Shown piece by piece: positions 1-8,583 of a stretch of DNA of 64,000 bases. The notes under the pieces were generated by a model. It was not told where the DNA came from and did not search any database. It was given only the letters and a program-made list of their open reading frames with translations. The stretch's first letter is position 1, and every line of letters starts with the position of its first letter. Source of the DNA: Defluviimonas salinarum (GTDB taxonomy: Bacteria > Pseudomonadota > Alphaproteobacteria > Rhodobacterales > Rhodobacteraceae); the NCBI RefSeq assembly GCF_026013545.1, contig NZ_JAPDOG010000002.1:1-64000 (forward strand). The letters are read 5' to 3'. The position numbers were made by a program, and so were the translations under genes.

Positions 1-58
1 CGCCATTGGCAGGGGGGAGGAGCCCCCTGTGCAACCGAAGAAGCAAAGGGAGACCAAC

Positions 59-142
59 ATGACGGACGACCACAAGTACAAGACCTTCGCCCGCGCCATC
101 TCGCGCCGGGACTTCACAGAACAGTTCGATCGCACGGATTGA
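59..142 (+). pseudogene. Truncated N-terminus of a Tat-type leader ORF, cut by IS5 remnant
   Basis: A short reading frame begins at an ATG preceded by an AGGGAG ribosome-binding site and reads MTDDHKYKTFARAISRRDF before running into transposase-like sequence (TEQFDR) and a stop. The SRRDF motif matches the twin-arginine motif of exported oxidoreductases, but the hydrophobic part of the signal peptide is missing. I infer that the insertion element entered around base 110-115 and removed the rest of the gene. The family of the lost protein cannot be told from 18 residues. Confidence 0.35.
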
Positions 143-834
143 CTGCATGCCCAAAGAGCCGTGGCAAGAGGCGAGTGGGTGACCAGCGCGTGGTGAGTGG
201 CATTGACTTGATAGATTGCCACGGGGGGCGCTGTGCGATGCGCCAAGGGGGTATGGACCGCCCAAGACCCTCTACGACCGCTGGAAGCGATATGGCGGCG
301 GGGGGCTGCGCTTTGATGATGGAGGGGCCTGCCTCCGAAGGCACGGAGCAGAAGGCCGTCGTGATCAACGCGACCTGTCTGAAGGCGCGCCGTGCGACCT
401 CGAGCCTGCTGGCGAAAAGGGGATACGGGCGCCTGATTGGGCGCACGATGAGCGGACAGAACGCCACGCTGCATGCGGAAACGAGACTTGAAGGGCCGCT
501 CGCCGCGGTTATTCACGACGGCGGGCCGGGTCCGCGGCTATAACGGAGCGGCGGCCCTGCTGGGCAGCCCGCCTGCAGCCGAGCAGTTGATCACGGATCG
601 GGCAATGACACCGACTGGATCCGGGAAGCACTGAAAGACAAGGGGATACGCCCCTGTCTCCCCGGCCGGGAGTCCAACGTAAAAGCCGTCCGCTCCGACA
701 AGCGGCGCAACCGGATCGAGATCATCTTCGCGCAATTGAAGGACTGGCGCCGCGTCGCAACCCGATACGGCAGCGGCCCGTAGGTCTTCCTCTCCGCTGT
801 CGCCCTCGCCGCGGGCGCCATGTTCAGGCTTTGA
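112..834 (+). pseudogene. Decayed IS5-family transposase
   Basis: Pieces of an IS5-type DDE transposase lie in order in shifting frames: TEQFDR, then PKSRGKRRVGDQRVVSG, then GYGPPKTLYDRWKRY in another frame, then VVINATCLKARRATSSL with RLIGRT and LHA, then ITDRGNDTDWIREALKDKGI in a third frame, and RRNRIEIIFAQLKDWRRVATRY followed by an in-frame stop near 781. The DDE elements are the INAT (usually IDAT), TDRG and RIE regions. At least three frameshifts and one stop make it inactive. A G+C-rich hairpin follows at about 834-856. No clean terminal repeats or target duplication were found, so the element may also have lost its ends. Confidence 0.8.
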
Positions 835-856
835 GGGTCCATGTGTCTGGACCCTA
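834..856. repeat. Perfect 8-bp inverted repeat after the IS5 transposase
   Basis: AGGGTCCA and TGGACCCT face each other across a 6-base spacer just after the transposase stop. It may be part of the right end of the element or a small terminator hairpin. No matching left end was recognised. Confidence 0.4.
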
Positions 857-1027
857 AATCGACCGATGTCGAATCTTGTTCGAATGTCGGCGACTTTCCT
901 CATATCCGGCATCGGGTCCCATCGCGTCGACGACGCAGGTGACGAACAGCCCGACGTTTGCCCGCGCCATAGGAGATCGCCCGCATCCCGCCACCGGCGG
1001 CGCGCCGGAGACGCCGCTCATCATCAT
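854..1027 (-). pseudogene. 5' fragment of lutA-like (Fe-S) lactate-utilisation protein
   Basis: The frame starts at an ATG that overlaps the dld stop by four bases (ATGA) and contains ANVGLFVTCVVDAMGPDAGY. This matches the usual LutA/YkgE/GlcF-type N-terminus (GLFVTCLVD-RP--G). After about 45 residues homology stops and the frame ends at 854 in element-flanking DNA. LutA normally has about 240 residues with two CCG motifs, all absent here. The ATGA overlap shows that it was once the next cistron of the lactate operon. I infer that insertion of the IS5-type element, with deletion, removed most of lutA and probably lutB and lutC. Confidence 0.55.
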
Positions 1028-2715
1028 GCCAATCCCTCGGCATAGTTTCGGGCCTTCGACATCTTGCCGATCCCCGGATTGAACGAATTGGTCGGATCGC
1101 AGGTCCTGTAGAACTCCGCGAGATCCGGCTTGGCGGCGTAGAGGTGTCCGACATTGTGCTCGGCGGGATATTCCGCGCCGCGCGCGTCGAGCAACTCCAG
1201 CATCCGCGCTTTCAGCTCGGCGGGGTCCGCGCCCTTCCTGACGATATAGTCCTGGTGCAGGACGTGGCACATGAAGTGACCATAGTAGAGCTTGTGGACG
1301 AGCTTGTCCTCGATCTCGGCGGGCAGGCGCTCGTACCAGTCACGATCGTTGCGGCGGAGCGCGATGTCGAGGGGGATGATGTCCTCGACCTCGCTGCGGT
1401 GGATCGCCATGTAGCGCACGGCCGCCCCGGCGGCGGCGAAGCGGTGCAGGCCCGCGATCTTGGCCTCGCGGTCGCTGCATTCGAAGTAGTCGCCCTCGCG
1501 GCCGGCGAAGAAGCGGGCGAGATAGTTCCCGGCCTCGTCGATCCCGCCGTCGCGCATCTTCAGGATCAGGTGGTGGCGGTAGCGGTCGCGGAACGCCTTC
1601 ATCCGACGCGGCAGCACCGAGGGCGTGAGCCGCGCGACAATCTGCATGAAGCGGTCGGTGAAGTTCGCGAGGCCCGGCACGTTCCTCAGCCGCGCATCGA
1701 CGGCACCCTTCAGCGCGAAGAAGGCCGGCAGCCGGTCGGTGCCGAGCCAGTCGATCATCATCACCGTGTCCTTGCCGTATCTCGCGGTGATGTCGAAGAC
1801 CTCACGCTCCATGTATTCGGCCGAGACCGGCAGCGTCTCGAACGTGCTCAGGATGTGGCGGCGAAGCTCCGCGAGATCGCCGACATCATCGGTGCCGATA
1901 TAGAAGGTCCTCTGCGCGTCCGGTTTGGGATAGGTGTCGAGCCGCACGGCGAAGACGCCGAGCTTGCCGGCGCATCCCGACGCCTCGTAGAGCCGGCGCT
2001 TGTCGGCGTTGAACCGGGCCGGGGTGTCGGCCTCCACGTTGCGGACCTGGGCGGCGTAGTCGGTGGCCGAGGCCTTGCGGTTCGTGGCCGGTGCCTTGGG
2101 GTCGAAGTCGCCCGCCTCGAGCCGGCCGAGGATCTCATCGGGCGTGTCGCCGAGATCGAGGCCGAGATGATTGACGAGGCTCAGTTCTCCGTCCGCGCCG
2201 AGATGGGCGTAGAGCGAAAGCTCGGTGTAGGACGGCCCGCGCTCCACGAGCGAGCCGCCGGAATTGTTGCAGACCCCGCCGACCACCGAGGCGCCGATGC
2301 AGGACGACCCGATCACGGAATGGGGCTCTCGGCCCGAGGGCGCGAGAAGCTTCTCGAGTGCGAAGAGCGTGGCGCCCGGAAAGGCGATGATCTGCCTGCC
2401 GCCGTCGAGCGTCAGGAGCCGGTCCATCCGGCGGGTATTGATCAGCACCACGTCGCGGTCGTAGCTGCCGCTTGGCGTCGAGCCTTCCGTCAGTCCGGTA
2501 TTCGCGGCCTGCATGATGACGATCTTGTCCGCCGCCACGCAGGCCTGAAGCACTCGCCACTGCTCGATGAGCGTGCCCGGCCGCACCACCGCCAGCGCCT
2601 CGCCCTCGCCGGAGCGGAAGCCGCGGCGGAAGCGCTCGGTCGCGCGGGCGCCGGTCAGGACGTGGCGGCGCCCGACGACGTCGCGCAGGGTCTTGAGTAG
2701 GGTCGCGTCATCCAT
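1024..2715 (-). CDS. dld: D-lactate dehydrogenase, FAD-dependent, membrane-associated (Dld)
   Basis: The 563-residue product oxidises D-lactate to pyruvate and passes electrons to quinone at the inner face of the membrane. Length and layout match E. coli Dld: an N-terminal PCMH-type FAD domain (about residues 30-220, with AANTGLTEGSTP, PGATLFALEKLL and CNNSGGSLVERG) and a C-terminal membrane-binding/cap domain (about 270-560, with HNVGHLY and CDPTNSFNPGIGKM). The ATG at 2715 is chosen over one 21 bases upstream because GAGGGCGG lies just before it. It is 10 nt downstream of the TRAP permease gene and overlaps the truncated lutA, so it belongs to a lactate uptake/utilisation operon. Confidence 0.9.
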   Translation of the reverse strand: MDDATLLKTLRDVVGRRHVLTGARATERFRRGFRSGEGEALAVVRPGTLIEQWRVLQACVAADKIVIMQAANTGLTEGSTPSGSYDRDVVLINTRRMDRLLTLDGGRQIIAFPGATLFALEKLLAPSGREPHSVIGSSCIGASVVGGVCNNSGGSLVERGPSYTELSLYAHLGADGELSLVNHLGLDLGDTPDEILGRLEAGDFDPKAPATNRKASATDYAAQVRNVEADTPARFNADKRRLYEASGCAGKLGVFAVRLDTYPKPDAQRTFYIGTDDVGDLAELRRHILSTFETLPVSAEYMEREVFDITARYGKDTVMMIDWLGTDRLPAFFALKGAVDARLRNVPGLANFTDRFMQIVARLTPSVLPRRMKAFRDRYRHHLILKMRDGGIDEAGNYLARFFAGREGDYFECSDREAKIAGLHRFAAAGAAVRYMAIHRSEVEDIIPLDIALRRNDRDWYERLPAEIEDKLVHKLYYGHFMCHVLHQDYIVRKGADPAELKARMLELLDARGAEYPAEHNVGHLYAAKPDLAEFYRTCDPTNSFNPGIGKMSKARNYAEGLA

Positions 2716-2725
2716 TGCCCCGCCC

Positions 2726-4801
2726 TCAATACGCAACCGAGGGCAGCCAGGTCGCGAGCGACGGCCAGAGGAAGACCAGGAGCAGGCCGGTGAGTTGCAG
2801 GAGCACGAAGGGAATGATGCCGCGATAGATGTGGACGAGGCTCACCTCGGGCGGGCAGACGCCCTTGAGATAGAAGAGCGCGAAGCCCACGGGCGGCGTC
2901 AGGAACGAGGTCTGCAGCGTCACCGCCACGAGGATCACGAACCACACCAGGGCGGGCTCGTCGATGACGCCATAGCCGTCGATGTCGATGCCAAGCCCGT
3001 TCACGATCGGCCGCATCAGTGGCAGCACGATCAGCGTGATCTCGATCCAGTCGAGGAAGAAGCCCAGAACGAACACGATGAAGAGGATGAAGAAGATCGT
3101 TCCGTTCGGGCCGAAACCGGTACCGGTCACGACACTCTCGATCAACTCGTCGCCGCCGAGTTCCCGCAGCACGTAGGAAAAGACCGTCGCGCCGAGGAAG
3201 ATGGCGAAGATGTAGGCCGTGGTGTTGAAGGTCGAGACAAGCACCGCCTTGAGCTTCGGGAAGGTCAGCTTGCGGTTGAAGAGCGCCAGAAGCGTGGCGC
3301 CGAGCGCGCCGACGCCCGAGGCCTCGGTTGGCGTGGTGATGCCCATGAAGATCGAACCGAGCACGGCCAGAATCAGCGCGAGCGTCGGCAGAACAGCGAC
3401 CATCACGTCTTTGACAGCGTTCCAGTCGGGTCGCGTGGCGCCCTCCGGCACCGGCGCCGCATCCTTGTTCATCTGGGCGAGGACGAAGATATAGACAAGG
3501 TAGAGCGCTCCGATGATGACGCCCGGGAACACCGCGCCCATGAAGAGATCGCCCACCGACAGCGCCATCTGGTCGGCCATGATCACCAGCATGATCGACG
3601 GCGGGATCAGGATGCCGAGCGTGCCCGAAGCGGCGACCACCCCGGCCGCAAGTGTCGGCGCATAGCGCTGCTTCATCATCGAGGGCAGCGACAGGACGCC
3701 CAGCAGCACCACGGACGCGCCGATGATCCCGGTCGAGGCGGCGAGAATGATGCCGATCATCGTCACGGTGATTGCAAGGCCACCGCGCACGGTCCCGAAG
3801 AGCCGCTGCATCGAGGTCATGAGCTTTTCGGCGACGCCACTCTCGTCAAGCATCAGCCCCATGAAGATGAACATTGGCAGCGCCACGAGAACGGCGTTCG
3901 ACATCGTCGCGTAGATGCGGTTCACCACCGCGCCGAGCGTGAGGTAGTCGAGCCCGGTCAGCGTGCTGTCCAGACCGGTCCAGAGCATCAGGTCGTTGTC
4001 GAAGAGAAAGGCGACACCGCAAAAGCCGACGCCCACGCCCGCCAGGGTCCACGCCACCGGAAACCCGGTGAAGAGAAGCCCGATGAAGCTCATGAACATC
4101 GCGATGACCAGTTTCTCTTCGGTCGGCTCGACCAGCGTGCTCAGCGCGAGCGTCGCGACGGCAAAACCGATCGCGCCCCAGAGGAACGTCCTGAGCTTCC
4201 TGCCCTCGCGCTCCTGCGCGGGGCCGGTGGTCAGCGCGTGCAGGTCGTGGATCAGGCGCGCGAGCGCCGCGAGCGCAAGCAGGACGAAGCTGATCGGCAT
4301 GACCGCCTTGAAGATCCAGCGGTAGGGCAGGCCGGTCGGGCTGTCGGAGCTCTCGTTGATGCGGAAACTCTCATAGAAATAGTCGTAGCCCTGATCGATC
4401 ATCAGGAAGATGAAGGGCGACAGGAGCGCAAGGAGGCCGATCACATCCACGATCCGCTGCGCATGGCGCGAAAGCTGCATCCGGAACACGTCGACCCGGA
4501 CATGGCTGTCCGTGACCATCGCGTACGACAGGCCAATCATCGTGGCGAATCCATAGAGGTGCCACTGGATCTCGTCGAGCTTGGGGTAGTTCTGACTGAA
4601 AAGGTAACGCAGCGAGACCTGCGACACGATCGCGGCAACGAGCAGGAGATTGGCCCACATCACGACGTGGCCAATCCCCTTGACGATGCGGTCGAGACCT
4701 GTTGCGACTGGTTGCCGGTCCGCCTCGGAGTGTTCGAGGAACTGCTCGTAGGTCTCGATCGGATCGGTCGACAGTGGCGTGAGTTGATTGTCCTGGGCCA
4801 T
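2726..4801 (-). CDS. dctQM: TRAP transporter fused small+large permease (DctQM)
   Basis: The 691-residue polytopic membrane protein fuses the two TRAP membrane subunits. Residues 1-190 form a DctQ domain with four helices (TSDSHVRVD-type loop seen as VTDSHVRVDVF). Residues 215-691 form DctM with about 12 helices and typical loops (FTGFPVAWTLAGVG, ASTGIIGASVVLLG, ASGTLGILIPPSI, TPTEASGVGALGA). It uses an ion gradient to import substrate handed over by the DctP protein encoded upstream. A strong AGGAGGGGGCC ribosome-binding site precedes the ATG. The position between dctP and dld suggests lactate or a similar 2-hydroxy/2-oxo acid as substrate, which is inference from context. Confidence 0.9.
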   Translation of the reverse strand: MAQDNQLTPLSTDPIETYEQFLEHSEADRQPVATGLDRIVKGIGHVVMWANLLLVAAIVSQVSLRYLFSQNYPKLDEIQWHLYGFATMIGLSYAMVTDSHVRVDVFRMQLSRHAQRIVDVIGLLALLSPFIFLMIDQGYDYFYESFRINESSDSPTGLPYRWIFKAVMPISFVLLALAALARLIHDLHALTTGPAQEREGRKLRTFLWGAIGFAVATLALSTLVEPTEEKLVIAMFMSFIGLLFTGFPVAWTLAGVGVGFCGVAFLFDNDLMLWTGLDSTLTGLDYLTLGAVVNRIYATMSNAVLVALPMFIFMGLMLDESGVAEKLMTSMQRLFGTVRGGLAITVTMIGIILAASTGIIGASVVLLGVLSLPSMMKQRYAPTLAAGVVAASGTLGILIPPSIMLVIMADQMALSVGDLFMGAVFPGVIIGALYLVYIFVLAQMNKDAAPVPEGATRPDWNAVKDVMVAVLPTLALILAVLGSIFMGITTPTEASGVGALGATLLALFNRKLTFPKLKAVLVSTFNTTAYIFAIFLGATVFSYVLRELGGDELIESVVTGTGFGPNGTIFFILFIVFVLGFFLDWIEITLIVLPLMRPIVNGLGIDIDGYGVIDEPALVWFVILVAVTLQTSFLTPPVGFALFYLKGVCPPEVSLVHIYRGIIPFVLLQLTGLLLVFLWPSLATWLPSVAY

Positions 4802-4908
4802 GGCCCCCTCCTAAGGATGCGGCCGCGTGCATTGGTCGGCGCTGCGGCAGGGCGATCTATGTGCAACGGTTGGCGGTGGGGCGGCGGGATGCGCCGCCCC
4901 GGGCACCA

Positions 4909-5961
4909 TTACTTGCGAGGAAGGAAAGCGTTTTCCTTCCAGATCCGGTAGCCCGCGCGGAATTCGTCCATGTCGGCCAGGACCTTGGCAAAGAACGGAT
5001 CTGCCGCCGCCTCTTCCTTGGCAACTTCTTCCCAGGTGGTGCGGAAGGTCGAGAGCATTTCGTCCGACCAGGTCTTGATGGTGACGCCGTTGTTGTCGAC
5101 ATTGTCCTTCAGCGCGGCGAACTGGCCGGCTTCGCCCTCCGCGAAGCTGTCCGTCATCGAGGCCTTGCAGGCCGTCTCGATGATCGCCTTGTGCTGATCC
5201 GTGGCTTCGTTCCAGACGTCCTTGTTGACCAGAAGCTCGAACACGGTCGCCTGCTGATGCCAGCCGGGGAAGTAGTTGAACTTCACGAGCTTGTGGAAGG
5301 CGAGGCGGGCATCGACCGCCGGCATCGAGAATTCCGTCGCGTCGATCGCGCCGTTCTCGAGCGCCGGGAAGATCTCGCCGCCGGGCAGCAGCGAGGTCGC
5401 CACGCCGAGTTTCTGCATGACTTCGCCGCCAAGGCCGAAGAAGCGCATCTTCAGGCCCTGAAGATCGGCCGGGGAGTTGATCTCCTTGGCGAACCAGCCC
5501 GAGGTCTCCGGGGCGATGATCGCGCAGGGGATGACGTGGACATTGTAGCCCGCCTGGTCGTACATCTCCTGATACAACGACATCCCGTTGCCGTAGTAGA
5601 GCCAGGCCATGTATTCGCCGGCCTCCGGTCCGAACGGCACCGCCGAGAACAGCGGCGCGGCCGGGATCTTGCCCGCCCAATAACCGGCGGTGGCGTATCC
5701 AGAGTTGATCTTGCCCGAAGAAACCGCGCCGAGAATCTCGAAGGCGGGAACGAGCTTGTCGGGCTCGTAGATCTTCATCTGAAGGGTGCCGCCAGACATC
5801 AGGTCAAGCTGTTCGGCCACGCGCGGAATCGGTGAGCCCAGTCCGGGCAGCGCGGTCGAAAACGCGATCGGGGTTTTCAAGAGCAGCTTTTCCGCTGCAT
5901 GCGCCGCGCCCGCCGCCAGGACCGAGGCGGCAACGGCAAGTGATGTGAGCGTGTGTTTCAT
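4909..5961 (-). CDS. dctP: TRAP transporter solute-binding protein (DctP family, TakP-like)
   Basis: The 350-residue periplasmic protein carries a clear Sec signal peptide (hydrophobic core LAVAASVLAAGAAHA, cleavage before AEKLL). It has the TRAP-T DctP fold with YATAGYWAGKIPAAPLFSAV and the LQGLKMRFFGLGGEVM region. It resembles the TakP group, which binds 2-oxo and 2-hydroxy monocarboxylates. The ATG at 5961 has GGAGGAGAAC directly upstream. An in-frame upstream extension would only add a non-signal leader. First gene of the operon dctP-dctQM-dld-(lutA), divergent from the FadR-type regulator. Confidence 0.88.
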   Translation of the reverse strand: MKHTLTSLAVAASVLAAGAAHAAEKLLLKTPIAFSTALPGLGSPIPRVAEQLDLMSGGTLQMKIYEPDKLVPAFEILGAVSSGKINSGYATAGYWAGKIPAAPLFSAVPFGPEAGEYMAWLYYGNGMSLYQEMYDQAGYNVHVIPCAIIAPETSGWFAKEINSPADLQGLKMRFFGLGGEVMQKLGVATSLLPGGEIFPALENGAIDATEFSMPAVDARLAFHKLVKFNYFPGWHQQATVFELLVNKDVWNEATDQHKAIIETACKASMTDSFAEGEAGQFAALKDNVDNNGVTIKTWSDEMLSTFRTTWEEVAKEEAAADPFFAKVLADMDEFRAGYRIWKENAFLPRK

Positions 5962-6292
5962 GTTCTCCTCCACGGTTTCCGGACGGGCCCCTCCTGGCCC
6001 GGTCGCGGCATCGGAATGCGGTGATGCCGAGTGGACAATAAACTTTACCAATGATGTGGGTCAACAATTTTATTTACCACTTGCACCCCAAGATCTCTTG
6101 AGCAATCGGTTACCTTCAAGTCGTCGAGGCCGCATGCGTATTCGAAGTAGCAGGTTAATTCTTTGATATTATGTCGCTTGTGGCGACAGAGGCCGCGCCG
6201 GCGCCCGGCGCTTGAAGTGGCCGCCGTTATGGTCAATAATATGCATCTTCAATCCGATCATGATCGGAGCGCGGCGCCACCAGGAGCAGGAC
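5962..6292. promoter_or_regulatory. Divergent control region between dctP and the FadR-type regulator
   Basis: This 331-base gap separates two divergent genes and is clearly richer in A+T (for example 6035-6075 and 6150-6180) than the surrounding coding DNA. It must carry the promoters of both transcription units. I cannot assign -35/-10 boxes with confidence. Confidence 0.6.
6253..6268. promoter_or_regulatory. Perfect 16-bp palindrome, candidate operator
   Basis: TCCGATCATGATCGGA is fully self-complementary and ends 24 bases before the start codon of the FadR-type regulator. GntR/FadR-family dimers bind palindromes of this size, so this could be an autoregulatory site. The sequence is seen; the binding is inferred. 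Confidence 0.45.
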
Positions 6293-7063
6293 ATGGACCG
6301 GAACAGCCCTTTCGAGCCCGTCGACCACGAATCCATCGCCGAGGCGGTCGTCCGGCAGATCGAGGCGATGATCGTGTCCGGCGTCCTGCAGGAAGGCCGC
6401 AAGCTGCCGTCGGAACGTGAACTTGCGGAGACCTTGAACGTGTCGCGCCCGAAGCTGCGCGAGGCGCTGAAGACGCTGGAGGATCGCGGCCTGCTGGTCG
6501 TGCGGCATGGCGAAGGCTCGTTCATCGCGCCGCTGACCGGCAAGGCGATGTCGCCGGCGCTGCTGTCGCTCTACGGCCGGCATTCGGACGCCTTCTACGA
6601 CTATCTCGAATACCGGCGCGAGCAGGAGGCTTTCGCCGCCCGCCTCGCGGCGCAGCGCGCGACGACGGACGACAAGGAGCGGATCGCCGCGATCCTCGAC
6701 GACATGAAGACGGCTTGGGAGAAGAACGACTACGAACTGTCGCAGAAAGCCGATTTCGCGCTGCATTCGGCCATCGTCGATGCGAGCAACAATGCGACCC
6801 TGATTCACATCATGGCGTCGATCTACGACCTGACCCGGCAGGGCGTCTTCTACAACCGGGACTATCTTCGGACCATCGACGGCACCGGCGAACGGTTGCT
6901 GGAACAGCATGTCGAGCTCGGCACGGCGATCATCGACGGCGATCCCGCCCGGGCCGAAAAGGCGGCGCGGGACCATATGGACTTCGTCGAGCAGTCGTTC
7001 CGGCTGGGGCAGGAACGCGACCGCAGGGAAGCCTTGGCGGCGAAGCGGCGGATGATGGCGTAA
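6293..7063 (+). CDS. FadR-subfamily GntR regulator (LldR/PdhR-like)
   Basis: The 256-residue regulator has a winged-helix GntR domain at about residues 10-75 (LPSERELAETLNVSRPKLREALKTLEDRGLL) and an all-helical FCD ligand-binding domain at about 95-235. The FCD metal site is represented by DFALHSAIV, EQHVELG and ARDHMDFV. Members of this group sense lactate, pyruvate or glycolate. It is divergent from dctP-dctQM-dld, so it most likely controls that operon. ATG 6293 follows AGGAGCAGGAC; an earlier in-frame start at 6212 lacks a comparable site. Confidence 0.88.
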   Translation: MDRNSPFEPVDHESIAEAVVRQIEAMIVSGVLQEGRKLPSERELAETLNVSRPKLREALKTLEDRGLLVVRHGEGSFIAPLTGKAMSPALLSLYGRHSDAFYDYLEYRREQEAFAARLAAQRATTDDKERIAAILDDMKTAWEKNDYELSQKADFALHSAIVDASNNATLIHIMASIYDLTRQGVFYNRDYLRTIDGTGERLLEQHVELGTAIIDGDPARAEKAARDHMDFVEQSFRLGQERDRREALAAKRRMMA

Positions 7064-7673
7064 TTCTCGCTCGAAAGACTTTCAGCGTGACGAGATGTCT
7101 TCGATCGGTCACCGCCTGCCCGACGAGCCAGGCCGAGACCTGGCTTCCGGGTTGCCTTGCCAGATTTCGATCGCTCAATCCCGGGGGAGATCGCCGTCAA
7201 TGCCGCCATCTGGGATCGCCCGGATGATCTCATTGTCGACATTTCGACCTCGGTGAGGCGACCGCGTCCGCTGCGCGCAGCTTCCGCAACGAGCTGCATC
7301 ATCAGAACTCCGCCGAGATGCAGATTGTCGAGATCTCCGACCACAAACCGCCGTGGTGGACAGTTGGACGATCAGCGCGCCGGTGCCGCTGCAGCAGCTT
7401 CTGAACCAGGAGGCATGGGCGGGTCCGTCAATCGCGCTACCTGCCTTCGGCCGTCTGAAACCGGGTCGAGGGTATTCAAGATCGCATCGGGCGGATCGGC
7501 GCCTCCACATTCGCAGCCGGCTTTGCGCGCGGAACACAGCACTTCCGCCGGTTTATCCGGCCTGGAGCCCGGTGCATGGCAGTTTGAAATGACAGAATTA
7601 TTGTATTGTTGACTGAATGACAGAAAACTTGCACAAATTGATATGGTTCGATTCCGTCATGTGAGGCCTGCAA
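7064..7673. other. 610-base gap with a coding-like relic
   Basis: No intact gene is supported. In the + direction, PDDLIVDIST (about 7217-7247) and, after a frame change, FRNELHHQNSAEMQIVEISDH (about 7282-7345) look protein-like and are followed by a stop near 7401. I do not recognise the family. The stretch just before 7674 becomes A+T-rich (7588-7650) and probably holds the promoter of the RpiR-type regulator. Confidence 0.35.
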
Positions 7674-8552
7674 ATGTCCGTCCCGTTGAAAACCCGCCTC
7701 GCGAACGCGATGAGTGAGGGATCCAAGGCGGACAAGGCGATTGCCAACTACATGAGCGGCGCGCTCGAGGATCTGCCTTTCGAGACGGCCGCGAGCATTG
7801 CCGCAAAAGTCGAGGTCAGCGAAGCCACCGTAGGACGGTTCTGCCGGTCGATCGGCTATGCGAGCTTCAAGGACCTCAAGGACCATCTGAAGGACGATAT
7901 CGGCGATCACCCATGGCTCATGAGCGACCGGTTGAACGAACTGCGCCGGAACGCCGAACACGACGCGTCCCACCTTGCGCGCGGGATGGAGCTCGAGATC
8001 GCGGCGCTGGTGAAGGTCTACGAGATGACCACGACGGCGGAGTGGCGGCGGGTGGTCCGGCGCCTGGCCAAGACCGATCGGGTCCATGTCGCCGGCTTCC
8101 AGACCGAACGCGGCATCGCCCAGTACTTCGCCAACCAACTGCAATACCTGCGCGACGGTGTCACGCTGATGGATCTCGCGGGTGGCAACTTCTCGGAGCT
8201 GCTGGTTTCCGAGACTCCCGCCTGCCTCGTGATCTTCGAGGCGCGCCGCTACTCGCGCCTCGCTAAGGTATTGGCGGCTGAGGCGCGGGGTGCGGGCATT
8301 CCGGTGACACTCGTCACCGACGTCTTCTGCGACTGGGGCCACGCGGTCGCCGATGAGGTCTTCGCCGTCACGACCCAGGTCAACCAGTTCTGGGACTCGA
8401 CCGCCGTGATGGCGAGCCTCGGCAACCTCTTGATCAACGGCGTGTTCATGGAGCTTGGCCCCGCCGTCGAGGCCCGTTTGCGCAGGACAGCCGAACTCTA
8501 CGGACGCTTTACCGGCCATGTCGGCGACCCCGTCGCCCAAGTGGCGAAATGA
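7674..8552 (+). CDS. RpiR-family transcriptional regulator (HTH-SIS)
   Basis: This 292-residue regulator has an N-terminal HTH_6 domain (about residues 15-90, with ASIAAKVEVSEATVGRFCRSIGYASF) and a C-terminal SIS domain (about 125-265) of the sugar/amino-sugar isomerase fold. RpiR proteins usually respond to a small metabolite of the pathway they flank. Here that is the downstream ABC transporter and racemase operon. The transporter gene begins only 31 bases after the stop, so all are probably co-transcribed. Confidence 0.88.
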   Translation: MSVPLKTRLANAMSEGSKADKAIANYMSGALEDLPFETAASIAAKVEVSEATVGRFCRSIGYASFKDLKDHLKDDIGDHPWLMSDRLNELRRNAEHDASHLARGMELEIAALVKVYEMTTTAEWRRVVRRLAKTDRVHVAGFQTERGIAQYFANQLQYLRDGVTLMDLAGGNFSELLVSETPACLVIFEARRYSRLAKVLAAEARGAGIPVTLVTDVFCDWGHAVADEVFAVTTQVNQFWDSTAVMASLGNLLINGVFMELGPAVEARLRRTAELYGRFTGHVGDPVAQVAK

Positions 8553-8583
8553 CAACGATCGGGTTCCACGAGGAGGAGAACGC

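Noticed and set aside
2567-4951. 794-codon open frame on the + strand
   Set aside because: Antisense to dctQM and part of dld; composition is His/Arg/Glu-rich and repetitive, a typical shadow in GC-rich DNA.
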